51,766 bases of DNA. Source: CAZOSF01 sp964582415 (GTDB taxonomy: Bacteria > Bacteroidota > Bacteroidia > Flavobacteriales > Flavobacteriaceae). The stretch spans positions 1 to 51,766 of the forward strand of contig CAZOSF010000010.1 of assembly GCA_964582415.1 (NCBI GenBank), given 5' to 3'. Position numbers and translations under genes: made by a program. Below the pieces are notes generated by a model. The model ran no database searches and was not told the origin of the DNA. It saw nothing but the letters and a program-made list of their open reading frames with translations. The stretch's first letter is position 1. Every line of letters begins with the position of its first letter. Of the stretch, positions 1 through 9,743 are shown piece after piece.

Positions 1-1353
1 ACCGATTTGAACAACTTGGCAACCAAATCATTGTTTGCTGATACTTACGATAACAAAGACGAACTACAGTCTTACTTTGGTCGTATCAACTATACTATCA
101 ACGACAAGTATTTATTCACTGCTACAATCCGTGCTGATGGTTCTACTCGTTTTGGTGAAAACAACCGTTATGGTTACTTCCCTTCTGGAGCTTTCGCTTG
201 GAAAATCCACAACGAAGATTTCGTAGGTGATTCCGTTTCTACTTTGAAACTACGTTTGGGAGCTGGTATTACTGGTAACCAAGAAGGTCTAGGATATGGT
301 AACTTTACTCAAAGACAGCGTTTTGCTGGAGGAGATGTAATCAGCGATGGTGGTGATATCAACATCCCTGGTCTAGTTGACGTTTCTTTCCCGAACCCAG
401 ATTTGAAATGGGAAGAAACCCTTCAGTATGCTGTAGGTCTTGATTTCGGATTCAATGACGACCGTTTCAACGGTAGCTTGGATGTGTATCGTAAGGAAAC
501 TACCGATCTATTGTTCAACGTACTTTCAGCTCAGCCAGCTGTACAACCATTCGTTTTCATCAACCTTCCAGGGTCTAAAGTAGTGAACGAAGGTCTTGAA
601 GTTAGTTTGAGCTATGATTTCATCGATACCGATGATTTCAACTGGAACGTTAACATCAACGCAGCATACAACAAAAACATGGTGGAAGAACTTCAAGGAG
701 AATTTAACGCAGGTACTATCCGTGGACAAGGTCTTTCCAACGCTTTCGCTCAGAAGCTTGCTGCTGGAGAACCATTATTCTCTTTCTTCTTGCGTGAATT
801 TGAAGGATTCGATCCAGAAACAGGACAACCTATCCAAGAAGACGTACAAAAATTTGTTGGAAAGAGTGCCCTTCCAGACTTGACCGGAGGTCTTTCAACT
901 TCCTTAACGTACAAGAACTGGTCGTTCAACGCTTATTTCGCTGGACAGTTCGGACACTATATCTATAACAACACAGCTAACGCTTTCTTCACAGCCGGTG
1001 CCTTCCGAGGTGGTCGTAACGTAACTCCAGATGTATTGACAACTGGTGAGTCGTTTGACGCAGCTGCTGAGGTATCAACCCGATTCTTAGAAAGCGGAGA
1101 TTTCATTAGAATGCAAAATGCCAGCATCAGCTATGCTTGGCCACTTAAAGACGAAGCCTTCTTCTCATCTCTTGTTCTTTCAGTTACTGGTCAAAACTTG
1201 TTCGTAATTACCGATTACTCAGGTCTTGATCCAGAAGTAAGCAGCTCGCCAGCTGGTGGTGACCTATTGAATGGTCTGCCAGTATTTGGAATTGACTATG
1301 CAGCCTATCCAAGACCAAGAACATTCACATTAGGATTAAACGCAAAATTTTAA
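1..1353 (+). CDS. SusC/RagA-family TonB-dependent outer-membrane porin, C-terminal part
   Basis: The reading frame is open from base 1, so the gene starts before the window and only about 450 C-terminal residues are seen; an internal TTG should not be taken as the start. The protein is the C-terminal beta-barrel of a SusC-type TonB-linked transporter: alternating aromatic/polar strands, the segment FPNPDLKWEETLQYAVGLDF typical of SusC barrels, and a terminal strand ending in Phe (LGLNAKF), as required for outer-membrane assembly. SusC forms the channel through which the partner SusD-type lipoprotein delivers oligosaccharides, using TonB energy. The susD-like gene follows after 6 nt, so the two are co-transcribed. 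Arg codons are mostly CGT and Phe/Asn codons mostly end in C, unlike the genes downstream, suggesting strong expression. The substrate cannot be read from this fragment. Confidence 0.95.
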   Translation, partial: TDLNNLATKSLFADTYDNKDELQSYFGRINYTINDKYLFTATIRADGSTRFGENNRYGYFPSGAFAWKIHNEDFVGDSVSTLKLRLGAGITGNQEGLGYGNFTQRQRFAGGDVISDGGDINIPGLVDVSFPNPDLKWEETLQYAVGLDFGFNDDRFNGSLDVYRKETTDLLFNVLSAQPAVQPFVFINLPGSKVVNEGLEVSLSYDFIDTDDFNWNVNINAAYNKNMVEELQGEFNAGTIRGQGLSNAFAQKLAAGEPLFSFFLREFEGFDPETGQPIQEDVQKFVGKSALPDLTGGLSTSLTYKNWSFNAYFAGQFGHYIYNNTANAFFTAGAFRGGRNVTPDVLTTGESFDAAAEVSTRFLESGDFIRMQNASISYAWPLKDEAFFSSLVLSVTGQNLFVITDYSGLDPEVSSSPAGGDLLNGLPVFGIDYAAYPRPRTFTLGLNAKF

Positions 1354-1359
1354 AAAAAG

Positions 1360-2916
1360 ATGATTATGAAAAGAAGCTTTTTAACACACATGAAATCGAT
1401 CCTACCGATCGCGTTTCTGTCAATACTAACTGTATCCTGTACGGATCTTGAAATAGAGGAAACTGACTCTATTATCGCTGAAGGTTCGACTGTGTTTGAA
1501 GGTGTTGCCGATGTTGACGCCTCCATCACAAACTTATACAATGACACTTATGGACAGCTTGGAGACCAAGCAAATTTCTTCGCCCTTAACGAGGTTTCAA
1601 CAGATGAGACCTTGGTACCAACTCGTGGTACCGACTGGGGGGATAATGGAATTTGGAGAACCTTGCATTCTCACACTTGGAGTCCAACTCACCAATACAT
1701 CCTTACAGTTTGGAACAACCTAAACCAGAATGTATTGCGTGCATCTCAGATTATTGATCCACTAAGTAATCCAACACCAGAACAAGCAGCTCAAGCCCGT
1801 TTCTTGCGTGCTTTCAGTATGTACTTCGTGTTGGATATGTGGGGAGTTGCTCCTTTCCGTCAACCTACCGATGGTCCAGAAGTAGATCCAATCGTTTTAT
1901 CTGCAAGTGAAGCCTATAACTTCATTATTGATGATCTAAACGCTGCGATCCCTAACCTTCCATCAAGAGGTCCAAGCGAAGAAAACAATAGAGCATCTCG
2001 TGCCGCCGGTAATTTCTTATTGGCTAAAGTTGAATTAAACTCTCAACGTTACACAGGAAGTGCGCCAAATTACCAAAGAGTTATCGATGCAGTTGATGCA
2101 ATCACTGCTGATGGTTACGGTTTGGTACAAGGTTATTTCGATATCTTCGGACAAGAAATCGATAACGAAACCATCTGGTATGCCAACACTGGTGTTGGTA
2201 ACCGTATTTGGAATGGTCTTCACTACAATCAAAACTCTCCAGACAACACTGGTGGAGGATGGAATGGATTTACCACTCTAGCTGAATTTTATGATAGCTT
2301 TGAAGGTAACCCTAACTCCAACTTCGCAGGTGACGGTCAAGAAGAGCGTAGAGGTTGGGTGCCAGATAACACTAATGCCAACTCTGAAAACTTGGGTATC
2401 GGTTATGGATTCCTAATCGGACAACAGTATGATGAAGATGGTTCTATTCTAAAAGATCGTCCAGGTAACCCATTGGTGTTCACAAAAGAACTTCCAGGTT
2501 TGTCTGGTAACGGTGAAAACACTGGTATCCGTATCATCAAGTATCACCCAGGTCAAGAAGGAGGTTCTTTCCGTAGCCATGAGATCGTTTTCCGTTATGC
2601 AGATGCTTTCTTGATGAAAGCTGAAGCTATGATGCGTTCCGGTCAAGATGCTACTGCAATGGTTAACGAACTTCGTACCCTTCGTGGTGCTTCTCCACTT
2701 GGAAGTGTTACTGAGTCTGACATGTTAGCAGAAAGAGGTCGTGAATTGTATGTAGAGTTCTGGAGAAGAAACGATTTGATTCGTTTCGATCAGTTCACCA
2801 GAGATTGGGAATTCAAAAACCCAGAATCTGTAGGTGATTCAAAATGGAACCTATACCCAATTCCAGTTAACGCCTTGCTTTCTAACCCGAACTTGGTACA
2901 AAACCCTGGATACTAA
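1360..2916 (+). CDS. SusD/RagB-family nutrient-binding outer-membrane lipoprotein
   Basis: This is the surface glycan-binding lipoprotein that caps the SusC porin encoded just upstream. It has a lipoprotein signal with lipobox LTVSC at about residue 27, the SusD N-terminal TPR-like helices (AQARFLRAFSMYFVLDMWG) and the hallmark C-terminal ERGRELYVEFWRRNDLIRFD. The length of 518 residues is normal for the family. Three in-frame ATGs (1360, 1366, 1390) could start it; all keep the signal peptide, and 1360 is taken as the longest. Codon use matches the susC fragment (CGT for Arg, NNC for Phe and Asn). A strong intrinsic terminator 20 nt after the stop ends this transcript, separating it from the lipoprotein operon downstream. 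The residues do not reveal ligand specificity, though the neighbouring GH97 and trehalase genes suggest an alpha-glucoside. Confidence 0.95.
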   Translation: MIMKRSFLTHMKSILPIAFLSILTVSCTDLEIEETDSIIAEGSTVFEGVADVDASITNLYNDTYGQLGDQANFFALNEVSTDETLVPTRGTDWGDNGIWRTLHSHTWSPTHQYILTVWNNLNQNVLRASQIIDPLSNPTPEQAAQARFLRAFSMYFVLDMWGVAPFRQPTDGPEVDPIVLSASEAYNFIIDDLNAAIPNLPSRGPSEENNRASRAAGNFLLAKVELNSQRYTGSAPNYQRVIDAVDAITADGYGLVQGYFDIFGQEIDNETIWYANTGVGNRIWNGLHYNQNSPDNTGGGWNGFTTLAEFYDSFEGNPNSNFAGDGQEERRGWVPDNTNANSENLGIGYGFLIGQQYDEDGSILKDRPGNPLVFTKELPGLSGNGENTGIRIIKYHPGQEGGSFRSHEIVFRYADAFLMKAEAMMRSGQDATAMVNELRTLRGASPLGSVTESDMLAERGRELYVEFWRRNDLIRFDQFTRDWEFKNPESVGDSKWNLYPIPVNALLSNPNLVQNPGY

Positions 2917-2936
2917 TCCATATAGTATTTATCATA

Positions 2937-2966
2937 AAAAGAGCCGACTTGAAAGTCGGCTCTTTT
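2937..2966 (+). terminator. Intrinsic terminator after the SusC/SusD genes
   Basis: A perfect 13-bp stem (AAAAGAGCCGACT / AGTCGGCTCTTTT) closes a TGAA loop. The 3' arm ends in a T run, and a matching A run precedes the 5' arm. It lies 20 nt after the susD-like stop and well before the next gene, and the A/T flanks could let it work in both directions. Confidence 0.85.
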
Positions 2967-3023
2967 CATTTAAACCCAATAATCATTAACTTTTCATTAA
3001 TCTTTTTTAAGTTTTATTATCCC

Positions 3024-3069
3024 TTGGCCGCTCCTCTAAAATGTACCTTGGCAGCCAATTGGTTGGCTG
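3024..3069 (+). promoter_or_regulatory. Candidate promoter and inverted repeat before the FG-GAP operon
   Basis: A TTG at 3024-3026 lies 17 nt before TACCTTGG (3044-3051), a one-mismatch match to the Bacteroidota -7 box TAnnTTTG. Immediately downstream, around the expected transcription start, is a perfect 7-bp inverted repeat CAGCCAA-TTGG-TTGGCTG (3052-3069). The repeat could be an operator or a small leader hairpin. The first ATG of the operon is at 3092. This is pattern matching only. Confidence 0.3.
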
Positions 3070-3091
3070 ACAAATCCTATTGATTTCCTAA

Positions 3092-6000
3092 ATGACATTT
3101 CGCATTTGTTATCGGTTTTTTTTTCTGGCACTATTCCTTTCTGGTTGTTCTGAAAAGGCACCTACTCTTTTCGAATTAATCCCGTCGGAACAAAGTGGTA
3201 TTACCTTCCAAAATACCATTACTTCGACTCCCGAATTAAACATCCTTAACTACATCTACTTCTATAATGGCGCAGGGGTAGCCACAGCCGATTTCAATAA
3301 TGATGGCTTCATAGATATCTACTTTTCTGGGAATCAGATTCCAGATGCTTTATACATTAATGAGGGTGGATTGAAATTCAAAGATTTCAGCATTCCTGCC
3401 GGGATACTAAATGATAGTGGCTGGACGAACGGTGTTTCTATAGTCGACATCAATAACGATGGTTATTTGGATATTTATCTCTGTAAAGTTGGAAACTATC
3501 GTTCCATTGAAGGAAAAAATCTACTCTATGTCAACCAAGGACCCAATGATCTGGGCATACCGCATTTCAAAGAAGCCGCTGCAGACTACCAACTCGACTT
3601 TTCAGGATTCTCCACCCAAGCCTCCTTCTTTGATTATGACAATGATGGAGACCTGGATCTCTTTCTTTTAAATCATAGCACGAACCCGAATCAAAATTAC
3701 GGGAAGGGCAGCAATCGTTTCATACCCAATCGAGAATCTGGGGACAAACTTTTCGAAAACCAAAACGGACTTTTTGTGGATGTCTCTGAAAAGGCAGGGA
3801 TTTTTCAAAGCAAATTTGGTTACGGACTTGGTGTGTCTATGAGTGATCTTAATAATGACGGATTTCCAGATATCTATGTTTCCAATGACTTCTTTGAAAA
3901 CGACTACCTCTACCTTAACAATGGTGACAAAACCTTTATCGAGGTAATCCACCAAAGCGATTCCGTCATTGGACATACCACGCATTATTCCATGGGCAAT
4001 GACATTCACGACATCAATAATGATGGATACCCCGATATTGTTTCCCTAGACATGTTGCCGGAAGACACTAAAACCTATAAAACTTCCGGAACGGAATTCA
4101 ATTATCAAATCTATCAGAATTATATACGGAATGGCTACGCACATCAGTATATGCAAAATGCGCTTCAACTGAACAATGGAAACGGGACTTTCAGTGAAAC
4201 TGGTTACCTCAGTGGTATAGCCGCCACCGAATGGTCTTGGAGTCCTTTAATTGCCGATTTTGATAATGACGGCCTTAACGATCTTTATATATCAAATGGG
4301 ATATTGGGCGCCACCAATGATATGGATTTTATCAATTTCATCGCCAACGAAACCATTCAAAAAGCACTTGGCCAAGGTATGACAGAAAAAGAAATGGCGT
4401 TTATTGAAAAAATTCCGGCCAAAAAAACACCGAATTACTTCTTTAAGAATTTAGGAGACAATCGATTTGAAGACGTTACACAGAGTTGGTTCGAGCGTCT
4501 CCCCTCTTACAGCAATGGTTCAGCTTATGCCGATTTGGACAATGACGGTGATTTGGATTTGGTGGTGAACAATGTAAACCAGGAAGCATTTCTTCTAGAA
4601 AACCATTCCGATTCCTTCTATCCCGAGCATCATTTCTTGAAAATTCGACTCCAGGGTCCACATACCAATCCCTTTGGTATTGGTGCCCAAGTAATAGTCT
4701 ACAACGGCAACAAAAAGCACATCAAAGAAAACTATCCCACCAAAGGTTTCCTTTCTTCCAGCGCACCGGAACTGACTTTTGGATTAGGAAATGCAACTAT
4801 GGTAGATTCCATTGAAATACGTTGGCCCGATGGAAAGCAAGAAGTATTGACTTCCCAAAATACCAACGAGACGTTAGTGGCACTTTATACAAATGCTCTA
4901 TTACAGGATACGGCTGAACAAATAAATACAGCGTCTTTTTACACGAATGTGGGCCTTCCAATTAACTACCAGCATAAAGAAAATAGTAACATTGAATTTA
5001 ATAGAGATCCTCTTCTACCCTTCGCTTTAGGAAATGAAGGCCCAGCAGTCGCAGTTGGTGATGTCAACAATGATGGCCTTGAAGATGTATTTTTTGGAGG
5101 GGGTAAAGGACAAAGTGCCCAATTATTCTTACAGGAGATAGAGGGTGGTTTTACATCAAGCCAACAGGAACTATTTCTATCGAATGCCTTAGCTGAAGAT
5201 ACAGATGCTCAATTCGTTGATCTTAACAAAGATGGTTATTTAGATCTCGTGGTCGTGTGCGGAGGTAACGAACTGACCACGGGCGAAAACGCTTCTCCAC
5301 GCCTATATTGGAATCGTAATGGGAACTACGAAAAGGACGAAGAGGCCTTCGTTGGAATATTCATGAACGCTTCCAAGGTGAGCGTGGCCGATTGGGACTC
5401 CGATGGCTTACCCGACTTGGCCTTCTTAGCAAATACTATAGCTCAGGAATTCGGAAAGAATCCAGAGCATCATTTCTTCAAGAACAAAGGGGACGAAACG
5501 TTTGTTGATGTTACTATGGATGTTTTTAATGGAGCCCCTTCCCTCGGACAAATCAACGACCTGCAGTGGTCCGATCTAAATGGTGATGGCTCCTTGGACT
5601 TTGTTGCAGCTGGCGACTGGACGCCAATTCAAATATATTACCAAGGTGATGGAGTATTCGAAAAAGCCTCCCAAAATGGTTTGGATTTCACCCACGGATG
5701 GTGGAATACATTGGTCCTTTCCGATATGGATGGCGATGGCGATTTGGACATTTTAGCCGGTAACTGGGGATTGAACTCCCGAATGAAAGCAGGTCGCGAG
5801 GAACCCATTCGTCTGTACAAGAATGATTTCGATAACAATGGTTCGGAAGAAACTCTAATCACGTACTATTACAAAGGCATTGAAACTACCCTGTCTTCGA
5901 AAGAGGAGTTAGCCAAACAAATGCCCATGATAAACAAAAAGTATTTATCCTTCGAAGAATTTGCCAACGCCAGGATCACAGAGATCTTCTCGACCGAGAA

Positions 6001-6409
6001 ATTGAAGCAGTCCCTTCGCAAAGAAGTCTATGAATTGGGTAGCTGCTTCTTTGAAAATTTGGGTAAAGGAACCTTTAAAAAACACCTTTTACCTTTTGAA
6101 GCGCAAATTTCCACTATCAATGCAATTGCCATAAATCACTTTAGCACTCGTGAAACGATGGAAGCTCTTATCATTGGAAACAATTATGAGCTGAGTACAC
6201 AACTCGGTAGATTGGATGCACAACACGGAACGCTCCTTCGCTTTCAAGAAGGAAATATTGAAGTAATCAAAGGAATACTACCCCCCTTATCCGGAGCAGG
6301 ACGTAAAATACTCCCCATCTCCTATCGGGGTGAAACCGTTTGGATGATTGTAAGGAATAATGACAAACCCCTTTTTATTAAAAGAAATACACTTGAGTAC
6401 AATGAATAA
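3092..6409 (+). CDS. FG-GAP/VCBS repeat lipoprotein with ASPIC/UnbV domain (paralogue 1 of 3)
   Basis: A 1105-residue exported lipoprotein (lipobox LFLSGC near residue 19). The N-terminal half has about seven FG-GAP/VCBS blades with calcium-type motifs such as DFNNDGFID, DINNDGYLD, DYDNDGDLD and DLDNDGDLD. An ASPIC/UnbV (CRTAC1-like) domain follows at roughly residues 522-590 (NPFGIGAQV ... FGLG ... IRWPDGK). A second propeller-like half carries further motifs (DVNNDGLED, DMDGDGDLD, DFDNNGSEE). Such proteins are predicted to be calcium-stabilised adhesion or binding scaffolds at the cell surface; no enzyme active site is recognised. It is the first gene of a long operon, and its stop overlaps the start of a second paralogue by 8 nt. 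Placement beside SusC/SusD suggests a role in binding or processing a glycan or glycoconjugate, but the function is unknown. Confidence 0.9.
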   Translation: MTFRICYRFFFLALFLSGCSEKAPTLFELIPSEQSGITFQNTITSTPELNILNYIYFYNGAGVATADFNNDGFIDIYFSGNQIPDALYINEGGLKFKDFSIPAGILNDSGWTNGVSIVDINNDGYLDIYLCKVGNYRSIEGKNLLYVNQGPNDLGIPHFKEAAADYQLDFSGFSTQASFFDYDNDGDLDLFLLNHSTNPNQNYGKGSNRFIPNRESGDKLFENQNGLFVDVSEKAGIFQSKFGYGLGVSMSDLNNDGFPDIYVSNDFFENDYLYLNNGDKTFIEVIHQSDSVIGHTTHYSMGNDIHDINNDGYPDIVSLDMLPEDTKTYKTSGTEFNYQIYQNYIRNGYAHQYMQNALQLNNGNGTFSETGYLSGIAATEWSWSPLIADFDNDGLNDLYISNGILGATNDMDFINFIANETIQKALGQGMTEKEMAFIEKIPAKKTPNYFFKNLGDNRFEDVTQSWFERLPSYSNGSAYADLDNDGDLDLVVNNVNQEAFLLENHSDSFYPEHHFLKIRLQGPHTNPFGIGAQVIVYNGNKKHIKENYPTKGFLSSSAPELTFGLGNATMVDSIEIRWPDGKQEVLTSQNTNETLVALYTNALLQDTAEQINTASFYTNVGLPINYQHKENSNIEFNRDPLLPFALGNEGPAVAVGDVNNDGLEDVFFGGGKGQSAQLFLQEIEGGFTSSQQELFLSNALAEDTDAQFVDLNKDGYLDLVVVCGGNELTTGENASPRLYWNRNGNYEKDEEAFVGIFMNASKVSVADWDSDGLPDLAFLANTIAQEFGKNPEHHFFKNKGDETFVDVTMDVFNGAPSLGQINDLQWSDLNGDGSLDFVAAGDWTPIQIYYQGDGVFEKASQNGLDFTHGWWNTLVLSDMDGDGDLDILAGNWGLNSRMKAGREEPIRLYKNDFDNNGSEETLITYYYKGIETTLSSKEELAKQMPMINKKYLSFEEFANARITEIFSTEKLKQSLRKEVYELGSCFFENLGKGTFKKHLLPFEAQISTINAIAINHFSTRETMEALIIGNNYELSTQLGRLDAQHGTLLRFQEGNIEVIKGILPPLSGAGRKILPISYRGETVWMIVRNNDKPLFIKRNTLEYNE

Positions 6410-9400
6410 TAAGCGATTTCTACTGGCTGCCCTATTCTTAGGTTTAGTAAGCTGTAACCAACCTGATTCCAAACCCAAACAGGAGGAGACTTCAACTCCC
6501 TTGTTCTCTTTGGTATCTTCTGAAAAGTCGAATATTACCTTTTCCAACGATGTTGAGAACCAAAAAGATTTCAACATTTTCAAATATCGCAACTTCTATA
6601 ACGGAGGGGGTGTGGCAATCGGTGACATAAATAATGATGGACTTGCCGATATCTACCTCACTGCGAATATGGGGAAGAATAAATTGTACTTGAACAAGGG
6701 GAATTTTGTTTTCGAAGACATTTCAGCCTCTGCCGGGGTGGAAGGCAACAAGCCTTGGTCTACAGGTGTCACCATGGTCGATGTTAACAGTGATGGATTT
6801 CTTGATATCTATGTGAGCAATGCCGGAAACATGGAAGGAGAGAACCATAACAACGATTTGTACATCAATAATGGGGATCTTACTTTCACAGAAATGGCGA
6901 AGGAATACAATCTCGCAGAAACAGGTTTTACCACACATGCTTCATTCTTTGATTATGACAAAGATGGTGACTTGGACGCTTATATTTTGAACAATAGTAA
7001 CATTCCCGTTAGCAGTCTGGGCTTTGCACATCAGCGGGACGTACGCGCACAGGATTGGAACGTGCCTAAAATGTTCCGCGGGGTTGGGGACATGTTACTT
7101 AGAAACGACGGAGACCACTTCACTGAAGTGAGCGAGGAGGCAGGTATCTATGGGAGTTTAATCGGTTTCGGTCTGGGCGTTATGGTGAGCGACGTGAACA
7201 ATGACTTGTATCCAGATATTTATGTTTCTAACGATTTTTACGAAAGGGATTATCTCTATATCAATAACCAAGATGGTACGTTTACGGAAGATATTAAAAA
7301 CTGGACCTCCCACCTATGCCTTTCAGCCATGGGAATCGATATGGCCGATATCAACAACGATGGAAACGCCGACATTTTTATCACCGACATGCTACCTGAA
7401 GGTGACCAGCGCGTGAAATCGGTCATGGAATTTGAAGGGTATAATGTCTTTAAACTAAAACAGAGCAAAGACTTCTATCAACAGTATATACAGAACACAC
7501 TTCAGTTGAATAATGGTAACGGGACCTATTCTGAAATTGCTTATTTCAGTGGGGTTTCTGCAACCGACTGGAGCTGGTCTGGATTGATCTTCGATATGGA
7601 CAATGACGGTTTCCGTGATATCTACGTGACAAACGGTATAAATCACGATTTAACCGATCTCGACTTTGTGGATTTCTTTGCTAATGAAATCATCCAAGAC
7701 ATGGCACTAACCGGAAAAAAAGAAGCCATCGATTCCATCATCAACAAAATGCCCGTGGTACCTATTCCCAACTATGCTTTTCACAATAAAAAGGATCTAA
7801 CCTTCGACGATGTGGCCGAAGCATGGGGACTAGGAGTTCCCAGTATGTCGAATGGGGCAGCCTATGGGGATTTAGACAACGACGGTGATTTGGATTTGGT
7901 GGTAAATAATGTCAACATGCAGGCCTTTGTGTATGAAAACCACACGAATGATTTGAACCATTACAACTACATTAAATTAACCTTTGAAGGAGGTGAAAAG
8001 AATCCTTTTGCCGTTGGCACCAGTATCAAGATGTATTATGATAACAATATTGTCTTTCAAGAATTGATTCCCTCAAGAGGGTTTCAATCTTCTATGGAAT
8101 ACCCAATGACCATAGGGTTGGGAACTGCCGATAAAATTGATTCACTACGGGTAATCTGGCCCAATGGCAAAACATCCAAGTTCGAAAGCCTTGGAGTGAA
8201 TCAGACACTACATTTGAAACAGTCGGATGCCATAGAAATATACAAGGTTCCTAATCAGAAAAACAAACCGACCTTCCTAAAGGAACTCTCCAACAATCAA
8301 CTGGCAGAGCATAAGGAAAACAACTATAACGACTTTGATTACGAGGGATTGCTGGGGAAGAAAATTTCTCAAGAAGGCCCTACCCTTTCCGTAGGAGACA
8401 TAAATGGAGATGGTAATGACGACGTATTTCTTGGAGGTGCGAAAGATCAGGCCGGCAGTATTTACATACATACCGGTAAGGGTAACCTCAGCTTAAAGTC
8501 GAATAAAGCGTTTTCGGAAGATGCATCTTTTGAAGACACTGCTTCGGCTTTCTTTGATGCCGATGGTGATGGAGATCTGGATTTAATGGTTGGGTCTGGA
8601 GGCAATCAAGTGGATGAAGCAGACAGGGAATCGCTCCGTCTTTATTTGAACGACGGATTCGGAAACTTTGGTAAGACGTCCCTTCCTAAAATGACCAATA
8701 TTTATAATATTTCTACCATTGCTCCTTTTGACGTCGATGGAGATGGCGACCTAGATGTTTTCGTAGGGTCAAGAAGTATTGTGGGGGTATATGGCATGGA
8801 TCCGGAACATTTCTATCTCGAAAATCAAGGCGATGGAAACTTCATCAACAAGTCAAACCCTACAACCAAAGCAATAAAAGCTAGTGGTATGATTACCGAC
8901 GCAAAATGGTTGGATTTGAACGGAGATTTCCAAAAGGAGTTGGTCACCATTTCCGACTGGGGATCCCCGAGGGTATATGCGTTTTCTAACGGTACATTTG
9001 TGGAACAAGAATCCCCATTAAAAGATCTGAGTGGCTGGTGGAACACCTTATATGCTGCCGATGTTGATAATGACGGAGATGAAGATCTCATCCTGGGGAA
9101 TCATGGGAAAAACTTGCATTATCGTCCCTCTTCGGAAAATGTCATGAAACTTTGGGTAAATGACTTCGATAATAATGGAACTTTTGAACAGATAATCACC
9201 CAAACATTGGACGGTAAAGACATGCCTATCCATCAAAAACGGGAACTGACCACCCAAATGGTTTCTTTGAAAAAACAAAACTTGAAGGCTTCCGAATATG
9301 CCGGGAAATCTATTCAGGAGTTATTCCCAAAGGCAGTGATGGACCGTACTTCCATGAAAAGTGTAAATACATCGGAAACCCTCATCGCCCTTAACCAAGG

Positions 9401-9743
9401 TAATGGGACCTTTGAAATTAAAGCACTTCCCACCCGTACCCAATTATCTTGTGTATGCGGTATTACCTGTACCGATATTAATCAGGATGGTAATTTGGAC
9501 ATCATTATGGGCGGTAATAACTTCGAATTCCGTCCACAGTTTTCAAGGTTGGATGCCGATTATGGAAGCGTTCTTTTGAATGATGGCAAGGGTGATTTTA
9601 CCTGGCAAGAATATAACGACAGCGGCTTCTTCATTCGTGAGGAAATCAAACATATACAACAGTTTAAAGACAAAAACGGTAGTACGTATATCGTAGTGGC
9701 CATTAACGATGAAAAACCAAGAGTTTTTGAAGTATCTAACTAA
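6402..9743 (+). CDS. FG-GAP/VCBS repeat lipoprotein with ASPIC/UnbV domain (paralogue 2 of 3)
   Basis: The ATG at 6402 (MNNKRFLLAALFLGLVSCNQ) is preferred over an upstream in-frame ATG at 6360 because it places the lipobox LVSC about 16 residues in. The product has 1113 residues. The architecture matches the preceding paralogue: an N-terminal CRTAC1-type opening (FYNGGGVAIGDINNDGLAD), about seven DxDxDG blades, an ASPIC/UnbV domain (NPFAVGTSIKMYY ... GLGTADKIDSLRVIWPNGK) in the middle, then a second set of blades (DINGDGNDD, DADGDGDLD, DVDGDGDLD, DVDNDGDED, DINQDGNLD). A short conserved module near the C terminus (YAGKSIQELF) is shared by all three paralogues. The start overlaps the upstream stop by 8 nt and the end overlaps the third paralogue by 35 nt, so the genes are translationally coupled. 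Probably cell-surface; ligand unknown. Confidence 0.9.
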   Translation: MNNKRFLLAALFLGLVSCNQPDSKPKQEETSTPLFSLVSSEKSNITFSNDVENQKDFNIFKYRNFYNGGGVAIGDINNDGLADIYLTANMGKNKLYLNKGNFVFEDISASAGVEGNKPWSTGVTMVDVNSDGFLDIYVSNAGNMEGENHNNDLYINNGDLTFTEMAKEYNLAETGFTTHASFFDYDKDGDLDAYILNNSNIPVSSLGFAHQRDVRAQDWNVPKMFRGVGDMLLRNDGDHFTEVSEEAGIYGSLIGFGLGVMVSDVNNDLYPDIYVSNDFYERDYLYINNQDGTFTEDIKNWTSHLCLSAMGIDMADINNDGNADIFITDMLPEGDQRVKSVMEFEGYNVFKLKQSKDFYQQYIQNTLQLNNGNGTYSEIAYFSGVSATDWSWSGLIFDMDNDGFRDIYVTNGINHDLTDLDFVDFFANEIIQDMALTGKKEAIDSIINKMPVVPIPNYAFHNKKDLTFDDVAEAWGLGVPSMSNGAAYGDLDNDGDLDLVVNNVNMQAFVYENHTNDLNHYNYIKLTFEGGEKNPFAVGTSIKMYYDNNIVFQELIPSRGFQSSMEYPMTIGLGTADKIDSLRVIWPNGKTSKFESLGVNQTLHLKQSDAIEIYKVPNQKNKPTFLKELSNNQLAEHKENNYNDFDYEGLLGKKISQEGPTLSVGDINGDGNDDVFLGGAKDQAGSIYIHTGKGNLSLKSNKAFSEDASFEDTASAFFDADGDGDLDLMVGSGGNQVDEADRESLRLYLNDGFGNFGKTSLPKMTNIYNISTIAPFDVDGDGDLDVFVGSRSIVGVYGMDPEHFYLENQGDGNFINKSNPTTKAIKASGMITDAKWLDLNGDFQKELVTISDWGSPRVYAFSNGTFVEQESPLKDLSGWWNTLYAADVDNDGDEDLILGNHGKNLHYRPSSENVMKLWVNDFDNNGTFEQIITQTLDGKDMPIHQKRELTTQMVSLKKQNLKASEYAGKSIQELFPKAVMDRTSMKSVNTSETLIALNQGNGTFEIKALPTRTQLSCVCGITCTDINQDGNLDIIMGGNNFEFRPQFSRLDADYGSVLLNDGKGDFTWQEYNDSGFFIREEIKHIQQFKDKNGSTYIVVAINDEKPRVFEVSN

